64,000 nucleotides of DNA, taken from positions 24,585,568 to 24,649,567 of the forward strand of contig CM055319.2 in assembly GCA_029255685.2 (NCBI GenBank), given 5' to 3'. Both the position numbers and the translations under genes were made by a program. The notes under the pieces were generated by a model. That model did not search any database. It saw only the letters and a program-made list of their open reading frames with translations, and was not told the DNA's origin. Of this stretch, positions 21,885-33,880 are shown piece after piece. Every line of letters starts with the position of its first letter. Within the stretch, counting starts at the first letter, position 1. This stretch comes from Silene conica. Its lineage: Eukaryota; Streptophyta; Magnoliopsida; Caryophyllales; Caryophyllaceae.

Positions 21885-23509
21885 CATAATGTATATACTC
21901 GAACATAATTTGACACATATTTGAATGTTCCTACACTACTTGATTAGAAAGATAATATATAGAATTGATCGAGTTGAATCTAAGTGACACAAAAATTTCC
22001 AAGATTAGAAATTGTAGAGTACGCAATAAGCATAGCAAAAGCCTTAATAGGCCTGATTCAAAATTGATAGATCTGTCACATTACAATAAGAAGGTGGTTG
22101 ATAATAATATATATGACTCAATCTAGAATGACCAGATAAAGAGTAACCCCAACCTAGAACCGACCCTATCACCCTAACGAAGTATCTAATGGACTGAAAT
22201 GAAATGCCTTTTCACTGAAAAATGCCGCAGAAGAGCAATCGGAACCAGAAAATCTATTCATGAGGAAGGGGAAGTTGAACAAGTCTTAAGATTTTAAACG
22301 TGGGAATTCGGGTTTGGATCTTCCATCATAGAAACATTGAAGACTGCTTGAACTCTCAATGATGAGAAATTTAAAGCACAAAAAGATGATCATTTGATCA
22401 TAAGGGCCTCTGACCATAAGGGCAGACACTCCTATGTATGTCCAACCGGTTCTCTTGTCTTTGTTTTAATGAGGTGGATCGTTTTACTCCTAGGGATCGG
22501 TTAAGCTTTGCCTATACATACCAAAAGTTGAGAAAGAAAAATCCTAGAAACCATTTCTATCTTCACATGTTCAAGGTAAGGGCCTTATCACTGATCAGTG
22601 ACACACTACTGACACCTAAGACACCAACAAACACCAATACCTCAGGCGTCAAGAGACTCCTCAAATGGTGGGGTTAGGGGGTAAGATGTACGTAGTCGTA
22701 CCCTTGTATTAACAAAACACAGCTTGTTTCCAGAATTCCAGGTGACCCAAAATGAAACTTAGTTCAGTCGATTAATAATTACATTGGTCACCACTACATC
22801 GCAATTAAGAGAATTAATTAATACCAATTAGGAAGTTACAGTAACTAACATCGGCTTAAAAGCCTAACAGAGACACAATTAGTTTGACCATCTTATAAGC
22901 ATTCCATTAAACAATTAATAATTAGGTAGAGTTTCAAAACAAAAACAATAAATCAAAAGTGGCAGAAGCATAATAAATCGAAAAGTATACTCATAACGTA
23001 AACAAATAAATCAATTACCGTAAGCAACCAAAGCGTGTCCTGACATTGAATTCAAGTTCTACAGTTGTCATCCAAAGCTACCTTAAATCAATGCTAAAAG
23101 TATAAAATGAGTTATTTTATAAAGATAACACGGAAAAATTAAACCCAAATTGAGTTGGGTATATATGTTTTACTTGAAAATATTTTAAGGAGTGATTGAA
23201 TATAGACATTAATATGTAGTAATTGTTGTTATATGTTTATGAAGCAAACTAATGGAAATAATTGTTTATTATATATGTTTATTGAAGATAAAGGTGAGAG
23301 TTTCAAAGATGATGATAGAGATGCACGGGGAAAGGAGAGTTAGTGATGGGATAAAGAGTTAATTGAGGTGAGAGGCAAAGAAGACTGGAAGAGTAAGGAA
23401 GACTACTGATGGAAACGCTGCGTTTTTGGGTAAAAGAGAGCAAAGTGATGTTCTTTATTACTATTCATTTTGAACAATAACCAGCCTTGCTCATATTTTT
23501 GTAAAGGGG
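21885..23509. other. Noncoding part of the putative capture element
   Basis: No coding or RNA gene is supported. It ends at the right inverted repeat (about 23455-23509). Confidence 0.5.
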
Positions 23510-23796
23510 TTGATACATATCTCAATCACATTCAATATCAATCCCATGATTCATAATATAGATTACCAACTATATGTCACATCATATCTTTCTAAGCCAT
23601 TGGATTAAAAACTACAAATGGCTGAGATTAAACACATAAATGAAATAGAAGATTCAGCCATGTTCATTGATTTTTATATTAAAATCTGGATTTAATTTTA
23701 CCAGGCCATCATTCCACACGATGCCACTTCTCCCCTTCCTTTTCTTCTTCTTCTTCTAGTAATCAAGTGTATAATTTCTCGGAAGTTATTGATTGT
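23510..23796. other. Short noncoding spacer
   Basis: No gene. 23756-23796 (TAGTAATCAAGTGTATAATT and onward) is similar to 26368-26405 on the other side of the LTR. Confidence 0.5.
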
Positions 23797-24940
23797 TGAT
23801 GAGTACTATTTTGGTACTGTTTTACCCCTCCTTTTTACCTTATTCTGACTCGATTTTGTGTGCTCTATTGTCTAATAAGCTCATTTATTTACTAATTTAG
23901 AAAAATTAGTCATATTAGTTTATATATAATATTTATTTGTATTTATGCGTAATATTAGTATTATTATTATTATTATTATTTTATTAATTTAATGCACATG
24001 TGAGACGAAAATGTGAGACAGGAATGTGAGAAGGGAAAGTGAGGCGGAAGTGCAAGACGGTATTATGAGATGAAATGGCTAAGTCTTGAAAAATAAGCCA
24101 AGTGTGGAATTTAGACGCAAACATCAAGCTATCAGCCAAATATGCGACGATCTTTGCTGAGTATCTGATATGGCTTCCGGCCACCGTAACAGCCACCGCT
24201 TACCACCACTGCCTACCCCATACTTCCACCTTCACAACCATATCACCCATGACCACCACCAACCACCAGGGCAGCCACCACGATCCCCTCAACCTTCCTT
24301 GTCCACAAACAAAATTTGCCAAGTATGAAAAATAAACTAAGTAAAGGAGCAGCTGTAACCTGCGACGGTCTTTGCTCAACATCAGATACCTCCTCAGGCC
24401 ACCATGGCAGCCACCACTAACCACCATTGGCCACCCTATACTTCCAACTTTACAACCCAACTCCTCATAACCACCAATGATCAACATTCCAGCCACCACG
24501 ACCTCCCTTATACCCCCTGTCCACAAACATTCAAATCACAACCCTTTTCCCGCGACCAACTTTCAGCCACCATTACAGCCAACTCCGGCCACCATATCAG
24601 CCACCCATCACCGCCACCTACATACCCTCGCATCCAGCTCCTTATAAATACCATATACGCCCACCGCCGACCACCAAGGTAGCAGCCACGGCTAAGTCTT
24701 CTTGTCCCGCGCGCGCTGCACTTCCCCTGTTTTTTTCTCTGAGACGGGTACCCGGCTGCCGCTCTTCTCACCGGCTCCCACCACCCTCAATTTAGTCCCT
24801 TTTGTTCCAGAAGGTTGCCAGCCGGTGCTCCACCGGCCGCCGGCGAGCCGGCAGGGACATACATGCTGCTGCGTTGGGCCGTTTTGTCGCGTGATACTGT
24901 TGCTTTTGTTAATTCTTATTATTGTTATTATTATTTATTA

Positions 24941-24983
<43 letters not shown>

Positions 24984-26260
24984 GCTGTAGTAGTGTAGTA
25001 CGTATAGTATGATTAGGATTATGAGTATTATTCTTATTATTATTAGTACTAGTATTATTAGTATTAATTTATTATTATTGTCATTTGTAATTAGCCTCTT
25101 TATATTTTGTATTTAGAGGGAGTCATATATAAGACTCTTCTCTCATTTTGTAAGGAAAGTATTCACAATTTAGAACTATTTTAGATTAGACTAGAAAATT
25201 AGCCTCTCAAATATGTAAGAACCCTAGTTCAAGTAAATTTTCTTCTTTCATTTCCTTCAATCTTTCTTTAATAATTAGTTTAATTAATCTTTAGTTTATT
25301 CAAATTAGACAATTGTTTGGGTTGTAATTTTGGAAGACAAGAAGACATTCATCCTCCATATTTCAATCCAAGTTTCCTCCTTTAATTTAAGTTGGTATAT
25401 TTCTTTCCTTAATTTCATCTTAATTCAATTGTTTACATGTTTGCTATTTCATCTTACATTGTTTGTTTAATCTTGTTACTAACTATGTTTTACATAGTTA
25501 GTATTGTGTTATTTTTGTTTATCATGTGTGAGTAAATTAATCTAGGGTTAAAGGGAACCTCTTGTGGGATTAGTGGGTCGGATTTGAGTCGTGTTTTGAA
25601 TGCTAATCGTTATGGGTAGTTCGTCTTTAATCTTTTGCACACAAGGTGTTTGTGGAAATGCCCAAGTGAGAGCTTGGGTGATTACACTCTTATTATTAGC
25701 TATTTTTCGAAACGAGAGTTTGAGACTAGTTAGTATAATGCTTATGCTTTGCCTAGACAAGATACCAATGTTCATAGCTTCAATTGTTTACATATTTCGT
25801 TGGATGTTGGTCTCTTATCTTTTGCTTTGAACATGTCGGATTGCTTGGACGAAAGTTTGGCTCTCCATGTGTTTGGTTAGACTTGCTTGCGGCGAGAGTC
25901 GGGCTTAGTTGGACCGTACTAGGTAAGTGGGTTGGGATTAGTTAGGACGAGAGTTCAACTAGATTTGACCCAAGGACCGTCTCATATCGAGAGATAGGGA
26001 CACACCTAGCCTTCATCCTCCGTTATTCCTTCTATTCGACTTAGACTAGACCCCCCCTACTTGAGTGACCCCGAGACCCTAGACTTTTCTCTCATTGTGT
26101 TTACTTAGTTGTTCACTTAATTTATTTTGTTAGTTTAGAATTTAGAATACATATCAATCTTGTTGACCGACTAAAGTAAAACTAGACCAAGACTTATAGC
26201 CTAACCCCACCATCCTTTGGGTTCGACCCTAAATTATACTACTTAATTTAGGAGTTTACA
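23797..26260 (+). mobile_element. Long gypsy-type LTR (Tat/Athila-like)
   Basis: Starts TGATGAGTACTATTTTGG and ends GGGTTCGACCCTAAATTATAC ... GGAGTTTACA. It is followed by ATTGTTTGGTGCCGGAATTG, which resembles the leader and primer-binding context of Tat/Athila-lineage elements. The LTR start recurs at 63639. It is 2,464 bp with a C/A-rich middle and an ATT microsatellite. Only about 100 bases of internal sequence follow, so the rest of the element is deleted. Lineage is by resemblance of the LTR end and is uncertain. Confidence 0.6.
24923..24981. repeat. (ATT)n microsatellite
   Basis: ATT units with minor interruptions inside the LTR; a looser continuation lies at 25020-25080. Confidence 0.85.
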
Positions 26261-26867
26261 AATTGTTTGGTGCCGGAATTGACGACAAAAACCCGGCCAT
26301 CAATTGTCTGCGATTGCTTACGTCTGTGAAGAAGGGAGGGAGGCAGAACATTTGTCGAGTTCAGCATTACTAGTAATCAGGAGTATAATTTCTCAGAAAT
26401 TATTGCAACTTTAAGTCGAAGCACTGGTGCTCTGAAAATAATGATTAGTTATCGTCGATTTCGTCGGCGTGTAGGAGGACGCGGAGATTGATTGCGTTAG
26501 CTCTCAGGTAAAAATTAATTGATTCGAAGTAGGAAATTTATAATAGTGATAATGCGGAAAACATATTTGATTCTTTTCTATGAATCAAACTTAAAGATTA
26601 TGTGTATCTAAAAACAAATATATTGACTCTTCTTCATCTTCATCAACGGCGCAGAATTAACATTCAAGCGTTAGACTTTTAACTTAGCAGGTCTTGTGTC
26701 AACCTTAGGTACTCCCAATTAACGTAGCTGAAACAATGAGGCGGTGTACATGGAATAATATTGAATTGGATGTATAAAATCATGTTACATATACCTTAAC
26801 TACAATAATCAAAGATTTCATTAATGGCTTTCAAAAAAAAGATTTCATTAATGCATTAATTATACAT
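26261..26867. other. Truncated leader of the gypsy-type element and noncoding spacer
   Basis: The primer-site-like context at 26266-26285 is followed by noncoding sequence. 26440-26515 looks like a plant 5' leader with a CTCTCAG|GTAAAAA-type donor, but no coding exon follows. Confidence 0.45.
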
Positions 26868-29800
26868 TTTGTGAGTAAACAAACATTTAAGTCCAAGTTT
26901 CACGAAATAACGTCACAGTTTCACAAATTAAGGTCTAGAATTCACGAAATAAGAAATTATACATTCGTGAGTAACCAAACATTCTAAGTCAAGTTTCACG
27001 AAATAAGGTCCGGTTTCAAAAATTAAGGTCTAGGATTCACGAAATACGCAATTATACATTTCGTGAGTAAACAAATATTTTAAGTCCGAGTTTCACGAAA
27101 TAAGGGCCCGGTTTCACAAATTAAGGTCTAGGATTCACGAAATAAGCAATTATACATTTCGTGAGTAACAAACATTTTAAGTCCAAGTTTCACGAAATAA
27201 GGTTCCGGTTTCACAAATTAAGGTCCAAGATTCACGAAATAAGACATTATACATTTCGTGAGTAAACAAACATTCTAAGTCCAAGTTTCACGAAATAAGG
27301 TTCCGGTTTCACAAATTAAGGTCTAGGATTCACGAAATAAAAAATTAAACATTTTGTGAGTAAACGAACATTTTAAGTCCAAATTTTACGTAATAACGTC
27401 CCGATTTCACGAAATAAGGTACCAGATTCACGAAATAAGAAATTATACATTTCGTGAGTAAACAAACATTCTAAGTCCAAGCTTCACGAAATAAGGTTCC
27501 GATTTCATAAACTAAGGTCTAGGATTCACGAAATAAGAAATTAAACATTTTGTGAGTAAACAAACATTTTAAGTCCAACTTTCACGAAATAAGGTCCCGA
27601 TTTCACGAAATAAGGTACAAGATTCACGAAATAAGAAATTAAACATTTTGTGAGTAAACAAACATTTTAAGTCTAAGATTCACGACATAAGTTCTCAGTT
27701 TCACAAATTAAGGTCCAAGATTAAGGAAATAAGAAATTAAACATTTTGTGAATAAACAAACATTTTAAGTCCAAGTTTCACGAAATAAGGTCACGCTTTC
27801 ACAAATTAAGGTCCAAGATTCACGAAATAAGAAATAATACATTTCGTGAGTAAACAAACATTTTAAGTCCAAATTTCACGAAATAAGGTCCCGGTTTCAC
27901 AAATTAAGGTCCAAAATTCATGAAATAAGAAATTACACATTTCGTGAGTGAACAAACATTTTAAGTCTAAGTTTCACGAAACACAAATTAAGGTCCAAGA
28001 TTCACGAAATTAGAAATTATACATTTCGTGAGTAAACAAACATTTTAAGTTCACGTTTCACAAAATAAGGTCCCGGTTTTACAAATTAAGGTCCAAGATT
28101 CACGAAATAAGAAATTAAACATTTTGTGAGTAAACAAACATTTTAAGTCCAAGTTTCACGAAATAAGGTCCCGATTTCACAAATTAAGGTCCAAGATTCA
28201 CAAAATAAGAAATTAAACATTTCGTGAGTAAACAAGCATTTTAAGTCCAAGTTTCCCGAAATAAGGTCCCGGTTTCACAAATTAAGGTCCAAGATTCATA
28301 AAATAAGAAATTAAACATTTTGTGAGTAAACAATCATTTTAAGTCCAAGTTTCACCAAATAAGGCCCCGGTTTCACGAAATAAGGTCCAAGATTCACGAA
28401 ATAAAAATTTAAACATTTTGTGAGTGAACAAACATTTTAAGTCAAAGTTTCACGAAATAAGGTCCCGGTTTCACAAATTAAGGTCTAGGATTCACGAAAT
28501 AAGAAATTAAACATTTTGTGAGTAAACGAACATTTTAAGTCCAAATTTTACGTAATAACGTCCCGATTTCACGAAATAAGGTACAAGATTCACGAAATAA
28601 GAAATTATACATTTTGTGAGTAAACAAACATTCTAAGTCCAAGCTTCACGAAATAAGGTTCCGATTTCACAAATTAAGGTCTAGAATTCACGAAATAAGA
28701 AATCATTTTGTGAGTAAACAAACATTTTAAGTCCAAATTTCACGAAATAAGGTCCCGATTTCACGAAATAAGGTACAAGATTCACGAAATAAGAAATTAA
28801 ACATTTTGTGAGTAAACAAACATTTTAAGTCTAAGTTTCACGACATAAGTTCCCAGTTTCACAAATTAAGGCCCAAGATTCAGGAAATAAGAAATTAAAC
28901 ATTTTGTGAATAAACAAACATTTTAAGTCCAAGTTTCACGAAATAAGGTCACGCTTTTACAAATTAAGGTCCAAGATTCACGAAATAAGAAATAATACAT
29001 TTCGTGAGTAAACAAACATTTTAAGTCCAAATTTCACGAAATAAGGTCCCAGTTTCACAAATTAAGGTCCAAAATTCATGAAATAAGAAATTACACATTT
29101 CGTGAATGAACAAACATTTTAAGTCCAAGTTTCACGAAACACAAATTAAGGTCCAAGATTCACGAAATAAGAAATTATACATTTCGTGAGTAAACAAGCA
29201 TTTTAAGTTCACGTTTCTCAAAATAAGGTCCCGGTTTCACAAATTAAGGTCCAAGATTCACGAAATAAGAAATTAAACATTTTGTGAGTAAACAAACATT
29301 TTAAGTCCAAGTTTCACGAAACAAGGTCCCGATTTCACAAATTAAGGTCCAAGATTCACAAAATAAGAAATTAAACATTTCGTGAGTAAACAAGCATTTT
29401 AAGTCCAATTTTCCCGAAATAAGGTCCCGGTTTCACAAATTAAGGTCCAAGATTCATAAAATAAGAAATTAAACATTTTGTGAGTAAACAAACATTTTAA
29501 GTCCAAGTTTCACGAAATAAGGTCCCGGTTTCACGAATTAAGGTCCAAGATTCACGAAATAAGAAATTAAGAGAGTGAGCAAACATTTTAATTCAAAGCT
29601 TCACGAAATAAGGTTCCGGTTTCACAAATTAAGGTCCAAGATTCACGAAATAAGAAATTATAAATTTCATGAGTAAAAAAAAATTTAAATCAAAGTTTCA
29701 CGAAATAAGGTTCCGGGTTTACAAATTAAGGTTCAAAATTCACGAAATAAGAAATTATCTATTTTGTGAGCAAGCAAACATTTTAAGTCCAAGTTTCACG

Positions 29801-29900
29801 AAATAAGGTCACGGATTCACAAATTAAGGTTCAAGATTCACAAAATAAGAAATTAAACATTTTGTGGGTAAACAAATATTTTAAGTCCAAATTTCACGAA
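26868..29900. repeat. Tandem array of ~98-bp units with higher-order structure
   Basis: Roughly 31 units. Each contains three variants of a TTCACGAAATAAGG word (GTTTCACGAAATAAGGTCCC, GTTTCACAAATTAAGGTCC, GATTCACGAAATAAGAAATT) and one ATTTTGTGAGTAAACAAAC word. Landmark variants recur about 1,160 bases apart (for example TTTTACGTAATAACG near 27388 and 28550; AAAATTCATGAAATAAG near 27913 and 29071; GTTTCCCGAAATAAGG near 28252 and a variant near 29409). So a block of about 12 units was itself duplicated. No coding capacity. Confidence 0.93.
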
Positions 29901-30088
29901 GAAATAAAAAGAGCAAAATGGATAATTTTTTTAGATAGAAATAATATTTGGGCCAAATAAAATGTTATAAATGACCCATAATTTCCATCCCATTGAAATT
30001 AGTCCACTGAACATTGACAATCATGTACAACATAGTAAGGGTTCGGCGGCCTAACCATAATTAAGAGCCTCGGCCTATATATATATAT

Positions 30089-30124
<36 letters not shown>

Positions 30125-30163
30125 TCGGGACTGGTGAGAACTCATATATATTTGAGTATTGAG
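29901..30163. other. Spacer with (GA)n and an end fragment of the GTGAGAAC TIR family
   Basis: A TA tract then GATA/GA repeats (30075-30123) are followed by TCGGGACTGGTGAGAACTC, similar to the ends of the elements at 7511 and 45048. The hAT target copy GTATTGAG ends the stretch (30156-30163). Confidence 0.55.
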
Positions 30164-30954
30164 CTAAGAAGCACGGACACGCCAAAAATTTGCCTCTCGC
30201 GTGTCCGACACGTGTCGGACACGGACACGTCGCCGACACGGCTCCAAAAGTGTCCGACACGGCAAAAACCGTGTCTCCGGTTTTTTTTAAAGGAAGGCGT
30301 GTCGGACACGGTTTTTTTGGGCACGGACACGGTCCGTTTTGACCGGACACGCCAAATATCAAACATAACCCAAAATCCCCAATTCTAATTTCTAATTACA
30401 GCAATTCATTCCTCATCCCTCACCATCGAGAAAACCCTAATCTAAACCCAAGCCACCAACAACCTCCCATTGCCGGACGCCGCCACCACGTAGACTCGCC
30501 GGCGTCGTTACGTTGCCTCGCCGCACTGCCGCAGTTCCTCAGGTATTTCTTATTTCAATAATTTCTTATTTCTCTTTGTGTCGGACGATGCACTGTTGCC
30601 TCCTCGTCGCGTCGCCTCCTTGTCTCGCCTCCTTGATAATGCTATTGCTTGGTACTGTATTATATAAGTTTAATAATTCTCTGCCTAAAGTAAATTTCCT
30701 AGGTTTAAAGAAAAACAAACCAGAAATATTGATTGATAATGTTATTGCAGTCAAAAGCTTTGCTCTTTAAGGACATATTGCTTTATGGAACAAGTTTGAG
30801 AGTACATGTTTGGATTAGTTTCAGAATAGTTTGAGAGTACATGTTTGAGAGCACGCAGCACGCAGTAGTGTTGTTTTTATTGTTGTTTTTTGCAGACAGT
30901 ATTCACTCCTGTTGTTATTGTTGTTTTTTGCAGACAATATTCACTTTGATTACT

Positions 30955-32502
30955 ATGGATTCAAGTGGGGGTAGTGTTAGTGCTCAAAGTGATGACATTG
31001 AGGATAATCCTTTATGGAGATTTGTTGACAAAGGGGAGAAAATATCACAAGGTGGAGGTAATGCTACTTTCAAATGTCATTTTTGCAATATTGTTAAGGG
31101 TGGCACTTATACTAGAGTAAGGGCTCACTTGTTTAAAATTCCGGGGAAGGGAGTGAGTGCTTGTGACAAAGTGTCAATTGATGATCTTGTTAAAATGAAA
31201 AAATTGGATGATGCGGCGGAGGCTAAAAGAGAAGCTTCAAAACCAAAAATTCCTCTCTTTCCTAATGAATTCTCTTCTTCAACCGATGTTAGCTCTAGAG
31301 AACCACATATCCAAATTGGTAAGAAAAGAAAATCCGCCAATACCATTCCTATGACGTTTAATGTACAAAGCCGTAACCATTTGGATGCCGAAATTGCTAG
31401 AATGTTTTACACGGGAGGGTTGCCTTTTAATCTAGCAAGGAATCATTATTATGTAAGGTCTTACTCTTTTGCCGCTTCTAACCAAATTTCGGGCTATGTT
31501 CCTCCGGGATATAATAAGTTGAGAACATTCTTACTTCAACAAGAAAAGGAGAATGTTGAGAGGTTGCTAGAGCCTATTAAGAGTTCATGGAAAGAAAAAG
31601 GAGTTAGTGTAGTAAGTGATGGTTGGAGTGACTCACAAAGAAGGCCTTTGATCGATGTCATGGTTGCTTGTGAAAGTGGTCCTATGTTCATGAAAGCGGT
31701 TGATTGTTCAGGTGAGGTGAAGGACAAAGAGTATATAGCCGCTTTGCTAAGCGAGGCAATAGATGAGGTTGGTGATCAAAATGATGTGCAAGTGTTAACG
31801 GATAATGCAAGTAATTGTAAAGGTGCGGGAGAGCTAATTGAGGGAAGATATTCACATATATATTGGACGCCATGTGTTGTCCACACTCTTAATCTTGCTT
31901 TGAAAAACATTTGTGCGGCTAAGAACACTTCTAATAATGAAGAAACTTATAATGAGTGTCATTGGATAACGGAGATTCATGTAGACGCTTTAGTTATAAA
32001 AAAACTATATAATGACCCATTCGATGAGGCTAGCAATTTTCAATAAGTTTTCTCCTTTGAAATTGTTATCCGTTGCGGATACAAGATTTGCTTCTATTGT
32101 TGTGATGCTTAAGAGAATGAAACTTCTCAAAACCTCCTTGCAATCAATGGTAGTTAGTGAGGCATGGACTACCTATCGAGAAGATCATCGTGGGCAAGCG
32201 GTACTTGTGAGAGAGAAGATCTTAGATGATATTTGGTGGGACAAAGTTGATTATATTCTTGATTTCACACGTCCTATCTATAACATGATAAGAGATTGTG
32301 ACACCGATAGATCTTCACTTCATTTGGTATATGAGAGGTGGGAGGTTATGACTTTCAAGGTCAAAGATGCTATATACAAGCATGAGCATAAGAGTCCAAG
32401 TAAAGAGTCTACTTTTTTCAAGGTGGTGGAAATCATTCTTAATAGTCGTTGGAGTAAAACAAGCACTCCTCTACATAGCTTGGCACATTCTTTTGTTCCA
32501 AG
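30955..32502 (+). CDS. hAT transposase, exon 1 (one frameshift)
   Basis: The start chosen is the ATG at 30955, just after a CAG acceptor-like site; the longer frame from 30841 has a nonspecific N-terminus. Order of parts: BED-type zinc finger around CHFCNIVKGG and RVRAHL (31074-31130); DUF659 region with SDGWSDSQRRPLIDVMV (31616-31668); catalytic-core LTDNASNCKGAG (31795-31830); and TPCVVHTLNLALKNI. The frame stops at 32046, but family sequence continues from about 32003 in the next frame (MRLAIFNKFSPLKLLSVADT). The switch sits at a run of seven A residues near 31998-32004, so a one-base slip is likely. The exon ends at a donor (CCAAG|GTAAGT, intron 32503-32590). Confidence 0.85.
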
Positions 32503-32590
32503 GTAAGTATTACTAACTTTTTTTACCATTCCCGTCTTCTTGTTTTTTATATATTTTAGTAATCTACAATACTGGTTTTTTTCCTCTAAG
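32503..32590 (+). other. Intron of hAT transposase gene
   Basis: Consensus donor GTAAGT and pyrimidine-rich acceptor TTTTTCCTCTAAG. The joined frame reads SFVPRFYTQKWLDE, as in relatives. Confidence 0.8.
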
Positions 32591-33206
32591 GTTTTATACT
32601 CAAAAGTGGCTTGATGAAATTCCCGACCGAGTTGCTCCACATGTTGATAATGAAGTATCTTCTTCAAGATTGTCTTGTTTTAGGAGACTTTTCCCATGTG
32701 CGGATGATAGAAGAGAGGCCAATACTGAGTATGCTATATTTTCAAGAAGAGATGATGACATATTTAAAGATTTGGAATGTGTAGAAGACATGTCTCTAAT
32801 GGAAGCAAAACATTGGTGGGCTACCTATGGTTCCATTGCTCCTAATCTTCAAGGTTTGGCATTCAAGTTGTTAGGCCAACCATCTTTGTCTTTTTGTAGT
32901 GAAAGAAATTGGAGCATCTACAAGTTTATTCACTCTTGTGCAAGAAACAAGCTTACTCCAAAACGAGCCGAAGACTTGGTAAGAATTCATAATAATTTAC
33001 GTTTGCTTTCTAGAAATAGTGAAGAGTACATCAAGGGGGGAACTAAGATGTGGGATGTTGGTGGAGATGAACACGATAATCTTGATGATGTTGGTTGTCT
33101 TGCTCTTGATGTGGCTAACCTTTCTCTTAATGAGCCCGAAATGGAAATGATGCTCTTTGGTGAGGATGACGAGTTCGATGATGGTGCATCGGGTAATGAT
33201 GCTTGA
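32591..33206 (+). CDS. hAT transposase, exon 2 (C-terminal dimerisation region)
   Basis: Carries WATYGSIAPNLQGLAFKLLG and SERNWSIYKFIHSCARNKL (32809-32955), the hAT C-terminal dimerisation motif in which the family has SER..S. A conserved RAEDLVRIHNNLRLLSR follows, then an acidic tail ending at the stop 33204-33206. The frame is intact. Together with exon 1 it would make about 720 residues, the usual size of this transposase type, so apart from the one slip upstream the gene looks complete. Acts in the nucleus, binding the subterminal repeats and excising the element. Confidence 0.88.
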
Positions 33207-33568
33207 TGGTGTTTGTAACTTACAATCTTAAACCATTTATGCTTTTTATTTATTTTGTAAGACTTGAATGTTTATTTAAATTTCGGTTGTAATTTGAACT
33301 TTTTATTTTGTAAGACATATTTGATTTTGACGTATAAGACATTTTGGTTGTTATTTTATGACTTTGTTACCTTTAAATGACCAAAGTTTAGATGTTGGTT
33401 GGAATGAGCTTTAAATTTCCCTTTTTTTAATATGTATATTGATTTTTTTTTTGCCGTGTCCTAAAATTTCCGGGCTGCCGTGTCCTGTGTCCGTGTCCGT
33501 TTTCGTGCAACCTAGGTATTGAGTAATAATGAATGAAATCAGAAATTTCACACCAAAAATAAATGTCG

Positions 33569-33880
33569 CTGGCAGGGAGGCTCAAACCCCAGACCTTTGG
33601 GTCGACAGCCACTTACGCATATCAACTATGCTACTCTAGCTTACTTGATGAATATTGCTTCAGTAATTTAAATATTCGTTAATTATTTAAAGTGCAAAAG
33701 TTACACGTTTCTTGTATAAACATTCGTTAATTATATAAATATTTTTTTTTATGTATTACGTTTAATTTTGTTTTTTCTCGGCATCATTTTTTTAAACAAG
33801 TTTTTTTTAGTATTACGTTTTTTAAATAACACGTTGTTTATTGGAAGTTGTGATATTGTTTTATATAACGTTGATATTAT
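33569..33880. repeat. Left arm of the long inverted repeat, with pol III-like boxes
   Basis: On the minus strand (reading outward) it has TAGCATAGTTGATA, close to a tRNA A box, and GGTTTGAGCCT, close to a B box (GGTTCGANTCC). The rest is T-rich. Confidence 0.7.

Larger units (their letters stand above)
20115..23509. mobile_element. Putative TIR element carrying captured gene fragments
   Basis: Left end: CCCCTTACTAAAATATGGG, with AATGAATAATAAC about 35 bases in. The reverse complement of the right end reads CCCCTTTACAAAAATATGAG, with AATGAATAGTAA about 35 bases in. The ends are thus imperfect inverted repeats of about 50 bases. No clear target duplication was found, and the superfamily is uncertain. 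The interior holds AP-3 delta fragments and a second unrecognised gene fragment on the minus strand, and otherwise noncoding sequence. If the ends are real, this is a gene-capturing (Pack-type) non-autonomous element. Confidence 0.45.
30164..33515 (+). mobile_element. hAT transposon (Ac-like), nearly complete, 8-bp target duplication
   Basis: Flanked by GTATTGAG at 30156-30163 and 33516-33523. The ends are imperfect inverted repeats (CTAAGAAGCACGGACACG against CTAGGTTGCACGAAAACGG on the other strand). Subterminal regions on both sides are rich in GTGTCCG / CGGACAC words (30195-30345 and 33450-33505), the usual transposase-binding arrangement. It is 3,352 bp and encodes a BED-finger, DUF659 and hAT-dimerisation transposase, with one apparent frameshift. 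Confidence 0.92.

Noticed and set aside
24200-24771. Plus- and minus-strand frames in C/A-rich sequence
   Set aside because: Located in the middle of a gypsy-type LTR; composition-driven, without domains.
23792-26266. Solo LTR with ATTGT target duplication
   Set aside because: ATTGT does occur on both sides, but on the right it is part of the usual leader sequence before the primer site, and the LTR would then have to end in AA.
26868-29900. Possible CRISPR-like array
   Set aside because: Units are contiguous and degenerate with no unique spacers, in a plant nuclear context; it is a satellite-type tandem array.
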